Assembly (NCBI GenBank): GCA_000827325.1
Contig: KN832872.1
Location: 372,001-436,000 of the forward strand
Direction: 5' to 3'
DNA length: 64,000 bases
Origin: Oidiodendron maius Zn
Taxonomy: Eukaryota > Ascomycota > Leotiomycetes > Myxotrichaceae
The position numbers were made by a program, and so were the translations under genes. Within the stretch, counting starts at the first letter, position 1, and the number at the start of each line of letters is the position of its first letter. The notes beneath the pieces were generated by a model. That model saw only the letters and a program-made list of their open reading frames with translations. It had not been told where the DNA came from and did not search any database. This document shows, piece by piece, positions 44,317 through 55,894 of this stretch.

Positions 44317-45533
44317 ATGGTCCGAGAAACCACACCCCCCGCAGCGCCTGCTAGGCGTCCGCAGGCATCTCCACCAACTCCAGAGGTGACGAGGCGCATA
44401 GTGAGTCGTAGACCTCAGTCCTAATTTCTCCTTTGACCTTGCTGTTGACCTTTTCCAGGAAGAGAACAGGCTGAAGGCCAAAGCCCTCCGCGAACGCGCC
44501 CTCGCCACCGAACAGGCAAGCAGCTCTGCCTCCACCCCCAACGCGCCTGCGGGCTTCATACCTCCCCAAGCCTCTGTTGCAGGCCAGAAGCGTCCCCATG
44601 AGTCCATATCTTCGACCAGCCGCGCGCCGGAGACGATCCGCGACGCTCGTGAGGCCCCGGCAGACGAGGGCATCCAGGCCGCGCGGAAGTTCAAGAAGTA
44701 TGTCGACCATGACTTCAGCAAGATGACGGACACTAAAGGAGGATTCCTGAGCACGGAAGATGATCCCTATAATAGAGTGCTGAATGCTACCGAGCAGGAT
44801 AACGGCAAGCCGGCGCACATGACGCTGAAGGAGTGGGAGAGGCACCAGCTGCTCAAGAGTTTGAGGCAGAGGAAAGAAGGCCCATTCGAGCCTGGACTGA
44901 GCCTCTTGTCGAAAGATGGGGTGAAGTGCAGGGAGTGCGGGAGCCTCGAGATCGACTGGCAGTGGGAAGAAGTCTTTCACTGTGCGATCTGCTCGCGCTG
45001 CAAGGAGAAGTTTCCTGAGAAGTACAGCCTGCTCACCAAGACGGAGGCAAAGGATGACTACCTGTTGACAGATCGTGAGCTTCCTAGTATCGATATAGCG
45101 GAACCCTAGCTAATATCGCATAGCGGAGTTAAAAGACCCAGAACTGCTGCCACATCTGAGCAAGCCCAATCCCCACAAGTCGCACTGGCATGACATGATG
45201 CTCTTCCTCCGGTACCAGGTCGAGGAGTACGCATTCAGCACCAAATGGGGATCGGCTGAGGCTCTGGATGCTGAGTTCGAGAAGAGGGAGGCCGAGAAGA
45301 AGAAGCGGAAGGAAGAGAAGTTCAAGAGCCGTCTACGGGATCTGAAAAAGAAGACCAGGACGGAGGCTTTCAGGAGGAATATGGGAAATGGGGGAAAGCC
45401 TGGCCAGTTCGGCGATGCCGTCGGGAGCGGAAAGCACCAGCACGAGTGGGGCCAGACGGTGGAAAATACGGACGGCATCAGCGTGAAGACCTGTGTAGAA
45501 TGTGGGATGGAGGTTGAGGAGTTGGAGTTCTAG
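44317..45533 (+). CDS. RAD14: DNA repair protein Rad14 (XPA homologue)
   Basis: Exons 44317..44400, 44459..45074 and 45124..45533 give 369 aa. A Pro/Arg-rich N terminus precedes RKFKKYVDHDFSKMTDTKGG. The zinc finger KCRECGSLEIDWQWEEVFHC with AICSRCKEKFPEKYS is the XPA C-x2-C...C-x2-C element. The DNA-binding extension continues YLLTDPELKDPELLPHLSKP and NPHKSHWHDMMLFLRYQVEE, with a Lys/Glu-rich helix after it. The C terminus has a second Cys pair, TCVECGMEVEELEF. Reading through the second donor would stop after DIAEP; splicing restores the conserved block. Rad14 verifies damage in nucleotide excision repair with RPA and TFIIH. Its stop is only 49 bases from that of the convergent WD40 gene. 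Confidence 0.95.
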
Positions 45534-45582
45534 GTATATAGCCCGGAAACTCTAGATGTAGTAACATGTCCATAGTGTGATA

Positions 45583-46716
45583 TTATGAAGGAGGCCCGAA
45601 GACGGTGACAATGCCATCCGTACCTCCACAGCTCCACTGATCTCCCTTCCCATTCTCTCTCCACGCGATGCAGCTGACGACGTTCTTCTTCTCTTTGACC
45701 TTCCCATCTGCCCCTATCCTCTGCTTCTCTCCTGCGGTTCGTGACCCAGAAACCTGGATTCTCTGCACGACATTCCCACTCAGCGTGTCCCAGACAACCA
45801 CCTCACCATCATCCCCCTTCACCTGCTCATTCCCGCAGAGAACCCACCGCTCATTCCCCCCAAATATGCTCCTCATTCTGAACTCCTTATTCTCCCACTC
45901 CTCATGCTTATACGCCTTCAACAAGCCCCCCGCATCCCTATCCATCAACCTGATCTGGCTATCCAGAGCCCCAATCAGCACACCCCTCCCATCCCTCGTC
46001 CTCTGCAGACTCGTCACGCTCGCCCCAATGACATCCGTATGCACCACCCCCTTCCTCAAATCATAGCACCTGACCCGCCCATCCACACTCCCCGCCAATA
46101 TCTCGTGCTCGCCCGCCGCACCCGCCGCCGCAGGGCCCGCTAGCACGCACGACACCGAATCCCTCGCCTCCTCCAGCACCATGATCGGCTTCGTGCTCTG
46201 GCTCCGTACATCCCAGATCCTGACACTCGCATCAAAGCTCCCGCTCACCAGCACCGAATCCCCATCCCCAGCAAACGCTACGCAGTTGATCCGCGCTGTG
46301 TGCCCTTGGTTCCCGCCGAATCGCCGTAGTGTCTGCGCCGTGGCCACGTCCCACAGGAACACGGTGCGGTCGCCACCCACAGACGCGAAGCTCGCGTTGT
46401 CCGCGGCGACGCTGATATCCAGCACCTCGTAGCCGTGCGCGGAATAGGTCTGGATGAGCTGCGCCGGCCGCGGTGGCGCGTGGGATTGCGAGTTGCCGGG
46501 CTGCTGCGGGATCCGGGAGGGGTTGTATAGCCTGACGGAACGGTCTGTGGAGCCGGCGAGGATGTAGGTCGAGGGCGTGGAGGAGTAGGTTAAGGCGTGG
46601 ACGGGACCTGTGGGTATGAAATTTGCAGGTTAGGTATCCACGCCGAAAGGAATGTGAGAAGAAAACATACCATTTGAGCCGTGGAGTTGGGTCAATGGCC
46701 TGTTCGGGAAAGCCAT
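45583..46716 (-). CDS. WD40 repeat protein, MORG1/WDR83-like
   Basis: Minus-strand exons 46671..46716 and 45583..46607 give 356 aa. It begins MAFPNRPLTQLHGSNGPVHA and forms a compact seven-bladed propeller: STYILAGSTDRSVRLYNPSR, LDISVAADNASFASVGGDRT, VFLWDVATAQTLRRFGGNQG, VLVSGSFDASVRIWDVRSQS, EILAGSVDGRVRCYDLRKG, VLIGALDSQIRLMDRDAG and the C-terminal GGTDGIVTVFGPPS. The order and the LLKAYKHEEWENKEFRMRSI segment match MORG1/WDR83, a scaffold reported in ERK signalling and in spliceosomes. Yeast lacks a clear functional counterpart, so the fungal role is uncertain. Base composition is more GC-rich than its neighbours. Confidence 0.85.
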
Positions 46717-47217
46717 GAGTTTACCGTTAGTGCAGTTACATTTCCAAGTATCCCAGGACTAGTTGTCCTTCCCAGTGGTGGAAAGCTGAGAGGTTACAGA
46801 GGTTGTCACTTAGTTTCGCGAAAAGACAAAATCCCGGCCTCAGCCTTGCAGCCTCGTGATTTGCAGCCTTGCAGGCCGAATGCTGTGCTCCTGAACTCTT
46901 GACAAGACAGAAATATTTTTACACATATAACCAGTGAGCAATTACGTATCATACTGGATACTGCAGTATAACGGTTATATTCCCCCCTTCTTGCCTACTA
47001 AAATACAGAGTCGTCTCTCGCTTGCTGCCACAGCAGCGCTTTGGTCTTCGAACTCCATATACAGCTAAGGTATAGTCTAGCTGTTCTAAAAATCGAGCAG
47101 AGATAATTAATATCTCGGCCATGAGCCCAGTCTTTACCGTCTACGCTGTTTTTCTTATAGTCTCTGGACAGGTTGGTATGGTTGGTATGGTTGCTGATAT
47201 CCAGTCTTCGCCAGCCT
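46717..47217. other. intergenic, no gene seen
   Basis: 501 bases with the MORG1-like promoter and the CIA1 3' end. No protein-like frame. Confidence 0.45.
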
Positions 47218-48573
47218 TCATTTGATATTCCATGCTCTCACAACACCCTCGTCTCCTGTTGTAACAATCATCTCTTCTCCCTCATCTCGTCTCTCGGTGT
47301 CAAATCTTGCGCACCATATTACACTGTTGATTTCGTACGGGCCGTGGCCACCAGTGAGAACTCCAAGTACTATCCAGTCAGTCTCAATCGCCCCACCCAC
47401 AGTGGTTCTTCCTTTTGTAATCTCTTCATAGATGATTACCCGTCCATCGCCTCCTGCTGATACGACACGACCCGTTTTCTTACTCCAACTGATGGAGTAG
47501 ATGGGTAGATCATGGGCCTTAGGAAGAGTGGCAGTACACGTCCAAACTTCTGTTGCAGGAGCTGGGCGCATAGTGCTAGGGATGGTGGGATTGAAATAAG
47601 ATGGCCGGTTAGGGGGCGGAGGCGCAGGCTGGACAGTCCAGATGCGGATCGTCGTATCAGCAGAAGACGACATAAGGCGCTGAGGTATGCTTGGAGGGTC
47701 ATCATTTTCTGTCGTAGGTTCGGTTTGGAACTTCCTCCAGCTGACTTCCGGTTCCCACTGCAAATCCCAAACTGTTCCTTCATGGCCCTCTAAGACAGCA
47801 AAACAACCCCATTCACCATCATCTATATCCTTCCATAACCGTATTGTATCGTCGTAACTGGCACTAGCGAGGATCTCTCCATTTCCATCGTCTTCTCGCC
47901 AACAGATACATTTGACGTCCGCCGTATGTTCTTGCAGGACCGCAATCGTCTCCCACTCGTCTTCGCCCTCTTCGCCAACCTCCTCCCATATCCAAATACT
48001 TTTATCTCTTGAGCAACTTGCAAGCCACTGACCGGACGGTGAAAATGCAACATGTTTAATCTCGGAGTCGTGTCCCTCCAGCACGATGGCAAAGACCCAG
48101 TCGTCTGCATTCTCTGATGCCTCATCCCAATCCCCTACATTGTCAGTTGCGCCCCTCCTAATTTCCACCTCCAATCCGTCAGTCCCATCCTCTCCGTCAC
48201 TATGATAGCTCTCTCCTTCGACATTGCCCATCCGACCTCCAAACCCCTCCTTTAGTCTCCAGATCCCCATAGTAGCATCGAAACTACCTGACACCAGACA
48301 CACTGTTTTCGCCGCTGCATTCAACCGAGGAGGCTCGGGTTTCCATGCTACGCTCCTCACGGACCGTGAGTGTCCCCCCTCAACTGTCGAGTGAAGCGTG
48401 AAGTTCAGAAGAGAGTACACTCTAACTGTCTTGTCGGAGGTGGCGGTCGCGAGGAGTGGAAGGCCATTTGGATTTGGGACTGATGCCCAGGCACGGGACG
48501 AAGCAGGGGGTTTGAATTCAGCAAGAGCAGCAATCTGCACAGCGTGTTGCGCGTTGGGTGGAGCTGAAGCCAT
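47218..48573 (-). CDS. CIA1: cytosolic iron-sulfur assembly protein Cia1 (WD40)
   Basis: Single exon of 451 aa from MASAPPNAQHAVQIAALAEF; the frame extends 16 codons further upstream but without similarity. The propeller blades read ATATSDKTVRVYSLLNFTLH, SVRSVAWKPE, LVSGSFDATMGIWRLKEGFG, then EGHDSEIKHVAFSPSGQWLA, SCSRDKSIWIWEEVGEEGED, LASASYDDTIRLWKDIDDGE, EGTVWDLQWEPE, SSSADTTIRIWTVQ and VVSAGGDGRVIIYEE, ending TTGDEGVVRAWNIK. An acidic insert lies between blades 2 and 3. In the cytosol Cia1 works with Met18 and Cia2 in the targeting complex that inserts 4Fe-4S clusters into DNA-repair and replication enzymes. Confidence 0.94.
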   Translation of the reverse strand: MASAPPNAQHAVQIAALAEFKPPASSRAWASVPNPNGLPLLATATSDKTVRVYSLLNFTLHSTVEGGHSRSVRSVAWKPEPPRLNAAAKTVCLVSGSFDATMGIWRLKEGFGGRMGNVEGESYHSDGEDGTDGLEVEIRRGATDNVGDWDEASENADDWVFAIVLEGHDSEIKHVAFSPSGQWLASCSRDKSIWIWEEVGEEGEDEWETIAVLQEHTADVKCICWREDDGNGEILASASYDDTIRLWKDIDDGEWGCFAVLEGHEGTVWDLQWEPEVSWRKFQTEPTTENDDPPSIPQRLMSSSADTTIRIWTVQPAPPPPNRPSYFNPTIPSTMRPAPATEVWTCTATLPKAHDLPIYSISWSKKTGRVVSAGGDGRVIIYEEITKGRTTVGGAIETDWIVLGVLTGGHGPYEINSVIWCARFDTERRDEGEEMIVTTGDEGVVRAWNIK

Positions 48574-49523
48574 TATTGTTGTATGGTGGTGCAAAGCGGC
48601 TGCGGGGCAGAAAAAAAACATTGGATATCAGGATCGCGATATGTCATACTGTAGATCTTCAAAATAGGATTCGTAATTCGAGTCTGGCCTTCAACACCTG
48701 TTCAGTCAAGGTGTACTGAACTGCTCGCAAGGGGGCCTCTGGCATATTTCCTTGACTTTCGCAATAGGAAAAAAAGGGGAGTTATTGCAGATCTCTAGTG
48801 GACGGCGGCCCTTATCAAGATTGAAAACTCCAGGCTGACTAGTAGCAAATTCCGTCGCTGTTCCTTCAAATTGAGTCGCGGGGAAAGAGGCGCCTGGGAC
48901 ACAGAAGGCAATCGAGATTTTAGTAAATTCTGAAGGCTAAACAAAAACAGTTTACATTAGGGAGAGTTTCTTAGTCCACAGGATTAAACAAAATCTGAAG
49001 GGTCAGATAGACACTGCGAAACAGGGCCTGGTGAAAGCAAAGAACAGAGTTCGTCGAAGCTGAGGTTCTCATGGTGTTATGGCCGTCTGAAAGAAGATTA
49101 TACATGTACTTGTGAAAAGGAAGTATGCGAGATAAAAAGGGTAATTTCGAGTAGTTTTAATTAGTATTTCTTGTAGCTGTTGAGTTAATGTTTGTTTACC
49201 CCGCATCTTTTTCCTTTCTCCCATCGATTGGTGGACGGGATCCCTTGTGATATGCATATAAAGAGCTATAATGTACACTTAACAATTGTGCCCATCAAAT
49301 TCAATATCATGGTTGTATATTTTTAGGATAGTAGACTCTTAGAATAGTAGTCTCCTGGAGTAGAAATGCGTACACAGTAGCAGACCTTGGTATAATACTA
49401 ATATACAATAATCCCAAATCACAAGTGAACGACAGTCGTGAGAATTGGTATATCGTCACACTCCCTTGCAACTTAGAAGCGCTGTAATATGCTATATATA
49501 TGTATACGACTTCCAAATCATGC
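48574..49523. other. intergenic, no gene seen
   Basis: 950 bases, AT-rich towards the right, between the CIA1 promoter and the VTA1 3' end. No protein-like frame. Confidence 0.45.
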
Positions 49524-50922
49524 CTATGGCTCCGCACCCAGTGTTCTCAGTGCCTCCTTTAACTCCTTAATCGCCGTTCGGGTATCTTCAAAATTTAGTG
49601 CAGAAATAGCCCATCTAGCATGTTTCTGGGCCTGAGCAATTGCTTCATCATCCACCTCTACTAGATTGGTTCCAATTGCCCTTGATTGTATAGGAGGCGG
49701 CTGTATTGCCCCCGAATATGGTGCGGGAGGTGGAGAGTACTGGAAAGGTTCATGATTTTGGAAGTTCTGTGGCGGTTGGGGAACTGGGGTTGATGTAGGG
49801 GCCTGAGAGATATTGGTACGCGAGGGGTGGACGAGAGGAGGATCGACATGATAGTAGTCTTGCGGTTCTTCGGGCCGAGGTGGAGGGGGTGTTGTTCGAG
49901 AACCTGGAGCAAAAGAAGGCTGCTCTGGTAATACGAGATCATTCATATTGTCTGGCGGTGCAGTTGGGAGGGTTGAAGTATTGGACTCAGCAGTAAAGGT
50001 TGGCAGAGGGAAAAAACCGCCACCAACAGAGCCGCTCCTATCGTTGCTGTGCGAAGACTCGAGGGGTGAGACGTTGTCGTTATGGATGTCCGTATGATGG
50101 AGTGCACCTTGGGAAAATATCTCCGGTTTGGCGCGCATGGGCGAGATAGATGAGGTTTGGACAGTGGCCTGGACTGGGATATGCGTGGTATCCTCATTAA
50201 ATTTATCTTGTTCGTCGGGAACGTCTTGGACAGTAGCATGGCGAGATCTGTCCGGGAGAGTACCTGCCGCCTCATCTAAGGCATAAGTGTCTATCGGTGG
50301 TATTGGTTCCACTTTCGGCTGAGGTGGATTAGACTCATTCGGGTCTTTGCCCTCCTTTATTGCTTTCGCTATCCGTACTGCATTCCACTTGGCATATTTG
50401 ATCTTGGCTTGGGTTTCTGTGTCTGGTACGCCCCATATATTGACCAGTTCAAAAAAGGTTGCAGCGGCTTGAAATGTATCCGCTGTTTGCCTACCACACT
50501 TTAGCACTGAATGTAGCGAGGATGCTCAGTATCCTACTTTGTGACTTTATTTGCGTGAACGGCTCTATCTGCCCTGTCAAATGTCTCTGAGGCAAACTGC
50601 TCCACATATGCTTGCCCTGCCATATCGTCCATGATGGCATCGTTCGTCGCATTTTCAGCTTTGATCTTTTCCAGCTTGTCCATTAACTCCGTGGTGTACT
50701 GTAGCGTCTCGTTATCGCCATTATGGAGGCCCTTGTTAAGGATCTGGTTCGCAATCCAGAATTCACCTTGCTCAGTTAGCTGGGAGGATGTGCAGGCTGC
50801 GAGCAGGGTACGGCCTTACACCAGTAAGCCACCACTGGTTTGACTGTTTCGAGCTGGGCCGCTCGGACGCAGAATCTTGTGAGGTCTGCAGCCCTCAACT
50901 TGGCTGGAATATTGGCTGCCAT
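49524..50922 (-). CDS. VTA1: multivesicular body protein Vta1 (LIP5)
   Basis: Minus-strand exons 50820..50922, 50538..50766 and 49524..50490 give 432 aa. The N-terminal tandem MIT domain reads MAANIPAKLRAADLTRFCVR, AAQLETVKPVVAYWCEFWIA, NQILNKGLHNGDNETLQYTT and LMDKLEKI. It continues across the second junction into KQTADTFQAAATFFELVNIW plus KIKYAKWNAVRIAKAIKEGK. A Pro/Ser/Thr-rich linker of about 220 residues follows. The C-terminal VSL domain is DDEAIAQAQKHARWAISALN and FEDTRTAIKELKEALRTLG, which binds and activates the Vps4 ATPase. Vta1 acts with ESCRT-III at endosomes and other membrane scission sites. Confidence 0.94.
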
Positions 50923-51576
50923 CCGTACTTGCTAGGTTGAGCTGTAGTTGTAAACCAACTAGCCATCTAGCAAGTGGCGTGTGGGAAGGTATCAAGGCCC
51001 TGTCTATTCGCCTATTCATGCAGTATGGGGGGCGGCGGCGGCCCGTGCGGCTTTGAGAAGTACAGACTTGAAATGGTTTTTTTTTTCGCCTTAACTGAAG
51101 AACAGTCAAACCTACATCCACTCAACAATAGATCGCTATCTCACATTGTGGTATGTAATCAGTCATCTCCCCTGATTCGGTCATATAGCAACCTGATGAA
51201 CCCTTTTTATTGGAGCTGTCTTATGTTTTTCACATGATGACACAAATTTTTTTACGCAACTATATCTATTTCTGAGCTGCAATCTACTTTGCTCTAATTC
51301 TCGAACGCTGTCATTGTTTGCAGAGTCTAATTATGTATAGTGGTATATACTACGAGTAGTACTACGACTGTTAGGGCTGCTGCTGCCTGTCTCCATATAG
51401 ACTCTACCTCGCACTGACGGATAGAAGAGTATGTAACAGTAGCTGTTTGAACCATGCACTACATCCCTGAGGTGTACGCGTGTTGAAGAACCAAGTGCAG
51501 GGACAGTAGAGTAAACTGAAGTTTGCAGCAGTTCATTTGTGGGTTCAAGCACAGCACTGCTGGCTGGTATCTATTT
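50923..51576. other. intergenic, no gene seen
   Basis: 654 bases between the VTA1 start and the ALG5 stop. Contains a 10-T run near 51076 and AT-rich sequence. No protein-like frame. Confidence 0.45.
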
Positions 51577-52905
51577 CTATCGTCTTTTGTATACACCCAC
51601 CATCCAGCTTAGCCTCAGAATTGCCAGTCCCCAAGCCATACCTAGACTATCCCATATGACATTCAGCTTGCTTCCACCAACTTCCTTCCATCTAATCGGC
51701 ACTTCTGCAATCCCAATTCCGCTGGCTACACTATTTGTTCCCTGGGATCCGGATCCATCCCCAGATGTAGCACTCTCAGCTAACATCAGCATTTCGACGT
51801 CAAAGATCCAGCCTTCGGCGTGCATGTAGGGTATTATGTAGGGCAGAGAAGCTCTAGTAAATAGCTTAAAGCCGCATTGCGTATCTCGGATTCTAGATGT
51901 GGCAGGCGGGGTAAGAAGCCAGAGAAGGAGATGGAAGGAGTGCATGAGGGAGTTTCGAAGAGCAGACCTCTTTTGGATTTGAGTTAGTATAGACTCCGAG
52001 GTGGCAATTGGAACGAACATACCTTAACGACAGCCTCACTTCCTACAAGATGAGCTCTGCTTCCTACTGCGATACCACGACCAAACTGATCGGACATCTC
52101 GTCACAACCCTGAACCAACTTTGCCAAATCCTCAAACTTCGATGCTCCGTCCGCATCGACAAATATAGCATAGGCACCTCTCACATGCCTGAAACCATGA
52201 GTGACAGCACCGCCCTTCCCTCTGTTACGCTCCAGCGTACAGATCCGTAAGATATCATGCAAGCCGTACTTCCTCGAAAACGCGAGCGCAATATCCACTG
52301 TCTTGTCCTTGCTCCCATCATTAACAATAAGGATTTCATACCCACGAAATCCACCACTTCGTTTCCCTCTAGACTTCTCATTCACTTTGTTCTTCTCATT
52401 TCTAAGAGTGCGCCCGTATTCGGCGTCTAGAAACGCAACAGCTTCCTCCAACATGATCTCCAGGCGTTTCTCCTCATTATACGCTGGGATCACTACGCTC
52501 ATATATAACTCTGGCTCGTCTATGGTTCCAGTATGCTTCTTTTGTCGGCTGCCGATTTCATCTGCCTCTTTTCTGTGGACAAGCCACTCATCATGCCAGC
52601 AGGGGAGTGGTCGTGCGCGAGTGGTGGAGCCGTCAGGAGCAGTTGTTATGTAGGTCTTTTCGGACGGGAGCGCTGCTCGAGGGGTCGGTGCGAAGTAGTA
52701 GACTGCGCTGTATATCTGGCATGGCATTGTAAGCAAGAGAGCATGATTCGAACCCAAAAGGTACACGAACGAAGAGTATGGTAGAGATAACGGTCGTAGC
52801 AAAGAGTAACAAAAGCACTGGTAGTGGTGTTTGCCCAATGGTCTCCGATACACTTGAATACGCGGCCCAGAATGACACCTGGACCGCATTGAACAAATCT
52901 GCCAT
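51577..52905 (-). CDS. ALG5: dolichyl-phosphate beta-glucosyltransferase Alg5
   Basis: Minus-strand exons 52771..52905, 52023..52715 and 51577..51969 give 406 aa. The N terminus carries one membrane anchor (PLPVLLLLFATTVISTILF). The GT2 glycosyltransferase domain shows LYMSVVIPAYNEEKRLEIML, YEILIVNDGSKDKTVDIALA, LERNRGKGGAVTHGFRHVRG, AYAIFVDADGASKFEDLAKL (DxD-like metal site) and DTQCGFKLFTRASLP. The last exon begins RSALRNSLMHSFHLLLWLLT. The enzyme transfers glucose from UDP-glucose to dolichyl phosphate on the cytosolic ER face, supplying Dol-P-Glc for N-glycan precursors. Intron 1 uses a weak GTTCGT donor; it is needed to switch from the anchor frame to the catalytic frame. An in-frame ATG at 52926 is an alternative start. 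Confidence 0.92.
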
Positions 52906-54195
52906 GGCTGGGCGCACTTTCACCACGTCGTGGTGCTAATTGACCGGCGAGCTGCTTGTGTTTGTGAACACGGTTTGCAGAAGAGGCCGCTGATCTAGAG
53001 GTACAGGGTCCTGATGTGTGCCCCGAGGTGATTGGCCTTTGGGTCTGTAAGGCTACAACAGCGTATCCTGGTCGAGACGCGAGGCTGATTCGACTACAGC
53101 GTACGTAATGGGGAGTACCACATGGGATGGCAAAGATGATTCTAATTGAGTAAAAAACTTTTACATGTGTATCCTCAAGTACCTGTTGTCAAGAATCACG
53201 AATCGATATAAGGGAGGGCATATACTTCGAGACTTTCCAGGACATCTTCCGTAACGAATTTGTTTTACTTCTCCAATCGTCAGGCTGACCGTCTCGAAAG
53301 CACAGGCAACTCATTAGTAAACCAAAGCCGTATGAAATAGAGAGTGCTTGGCGATGAATTCTCATACAGCAATAGAATTAACGTGTGCGAGATGTCATAA
53401 TCAATGTCTCTGGACGACCAGACCCTCGCAACAACTGCCCAGTAACTATAATGAAGCATAACGCTTGAAGGACTTCTGATCATAATTCTAGGCAAAGCAT
53501 TGAATGCCCGCTGTATTCTTCCCTTGACCTAGTTTGTCTTGATACGAGATTTCGCCTGGTGCTACATTTTCCTACCGGATGTCTAAACATACAATGGAAA
53601 TAGAAACAGAGTCCGGTCATATAAGTCGCATTCCCAATTAAAGCGGTGGAGACGGCAGTTTGGCAAGTGAGGGTTAGTATAGAGTTGCCTAGTGTCTGAA
53701 ACATCTGCAGCTTCTCAAAAACCTTCCGACTTATGTACCTTCTTGCCTGGGATAAAGAACGCGTTTGTATTTCCTTTCATATAATCCCCGCCCTTGCTTT
53801 CATCAAGTTCTTGTAATCTTTAAGAATCATTGCAGTACACAATTCTAGGAGGCAAGAAATAATTATGCGTCTAAAATAGAAGAAAACATCAGGAATAGAG
53901 CTGCAGATAGCATATATCGAAGCTGCTAACCTGCATTTCCACATTCCATCTTGATACTGAGAAGTACTTACAAAATGGAAAGACGCATTCCTCGTACAGC
54001 CCCATACCATAGATCAGCTCGTTAAGACACGAGGAACGCACAGTAATATATTTATACAATAACCAAGGATTAATAGAGTACAAAGAACCATGACCGCGCA
54101 TATATAGACATCCTACGAAGGGTAGCTTTTGCCCACGGAAAAGCCGTCTGTGCCATTTCACCAATTCACCAATACAACATCAGTTTAGGTTCAAT
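52906..54195. other. intergenic, no gene seen
   Basis: 1.29 kb between ALG5 and PIL1. Several short frames exist on the minus strand (53280-54164) but none has recognisable protein character, and composition is uniform. No RNA gene identified. Confidence 0.45.
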
Positions 54196-55423
54196 TTAAG
54201 CAAGAACTGAAGCGGGCGCTTCACTTGAGGCATAATGTTGGCCAGCCGCCCCAGCAGATGTTCCGCTGCTAATTCGACTTCCATCCGCCATGCTTCCTGC
54301 TCCTTGCACAACAGAAGTATGATGTTCTGCTTCAGTATCGCCCCCTAGTATACTATGATCACCTCCTTTTTGGCGCTGGGTGGTCAAGTTTGGCATGGTG
54401 TTATCTAAACTTGGAAGGTCGTCCAATTCGAGCCGCCAGTCTTTCAAGTCGTCTTCTGCATCGTTCATTACTTGTCGTGCCTGGGATCCATGCCCGAATG
54501 GCGCGCGAACATCACCTGGGACTACCGGAGTATCATCAATAAGGTTAAGAAGACGTCGGCCATGACGAGCAAGAAGGATTTGCTTTTCAGCCCGCTCAAT
54601 GGTTGCCGCAAATTCCGCCGCGTATGCTTCTTTTATTTTCTGGCGGGTCTATTTGAAGTCAGATTCAACGCATATAATACGTGTAGAACGGAATAACACG
54701 TACGATATTCGTTAGTTGGGCCTCAGCAACCAGATTCTCCGCCTCCGCTCGGACGAGTTCTTGCTCAAGAGTCACCAGTTTGGTGCTCTCTGGTTCTTTA
54801 TACTTCAGCTTCGCTATTTCGTCAGCTATTTTAGCTTTGCTGTCTCTCGATGGTTGCACGCTTTTCTCCGTATTGCGAATAGCCTTTAGAATCCCTCTGC
54901 TGTCATCAATGTTGTGTGCATACAGATCCTCCTGCTCTCCAATCTCAGCAAGAATAACTCCAACCTTGTCCGAGATATCCGAGATGGCATCGTCACCCGT
55001 AGCCTCGCCCCATTCGGATAGCTGGGCCCCAATGGAGAGCCGTTCTCTAGCCGCGGCCTCGTGTGCCTGGATTAGGTGGTTTTCTGACTTGATCAATTTG
55101 TACAGTTTTTTGCTAAGCTCTGGCTGTAGGTTTCCGCGAAGAGACATAAGACTGAACCCATGGCGTGCTGGAGGCCCTGAAGATGAAGAGCTGCCATCTT
55201 TCTTGCCGGAGCGAATGGAGAGTGCGCGATTCCTGGAGACAGACGCAATCAGTATTTTTTGAAAGGCACTTCAAGTTAAGGAACTTGGAACAAGCTTGCT
55301 GACAAATGCTTCATTGGATTGGCGTTTAATTTAGAACTCTTGGAATCACTCTTGCGCATGGTGGTATACAGACAGATGCCGGGTGGTCCGTACGGGTCGT
55401 GAAAATGAATAACGAACTTACAT
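54196..55423 (-). CDS. PIL1: eisosome core protein Pil1/Lsp1
   Basis: Minus-strand segments 55422..55423, 54704..55232 and 54196..54648 give 327 aa. The start codon is split: AT lies before a GTAAGT donor at 55421, and G is the first base after the CTCCAG acceptor at 55233. The protein then reads MNRALSIRS, SGPPARHGFSLMSLRGNLQP and ELSKKLYKLIKSENHLIQAH, which matches known Pil1 N termini; without the intron no suitable ATG precedes NRALSIRS. The BAR-like helical domain continues AAARERLSIGAQLSEWGEAT, LYAHNIDDSRGILKAIRNTE, LVTLEQELVRAEAENLVAEA and TRQKIKEAYAAEFAATIERA. The C terminus is acidic, then Ser/Gly/Ala-rich. Pil1 assembles under the plasma membrane to form furrow-like eisosomes and is regulated by sphingolipid-sensing kinases. 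Confidence 0.93.
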
Positions 55424-55894
55424 CTTGGATTTAGACCAGAATACGAGGAGGTTATTGCCGCGTTGATATTTAAGTCTACCGTCAGCGTTAGCAGTGCCTT
55501 CCATTTCTTATCGCTGCATAATGTAGCGTGGGTCGCGACCGCCACCATCAGTTTATCTGGGGAGTGAGAGGTACATGCGGGGTTGGTGATGTAGCTGCAG
55601 CGACCAGATTTGTAGATAATGAACGATAAGCAGATAACAACCTACCAGATGATATATTTTGGAGGTCCAGAAGGGTCTTGTGCATATGAGCAGAGTAATA
55701 GGGTCTCAAGGTCCAGGTCTGGATTATATACAAAATAGACCTTGAGCTCCAAACCCTGTTCAGGTCTTCGCGCAATATGATGTCACGGTCGATATTCGAC
55801 CATATTTTGTGGAGGAGTGAAAGATCTGCAGCCTGCGGCTCTGTTTTAAGAACTTTATTCTATGTAAATTACAATGTACAATTTACGACTTACC
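55424..55894. other. PIL1 upstream region and ATP12 3' region
   Basis: 471 bases. It should contain the PIL1 promoter and 5' leader. No separate gene seen. Confidence 0.45.

Noticed and set aside
52716-52770. GGTTCGAATC on the minus strand, a match to the tRNA B box
   Set aside because: It lies in the first ALG5 intron; the flanking bases cannot pair as a T stem and no A box or acceptor stem is present at the right distance.
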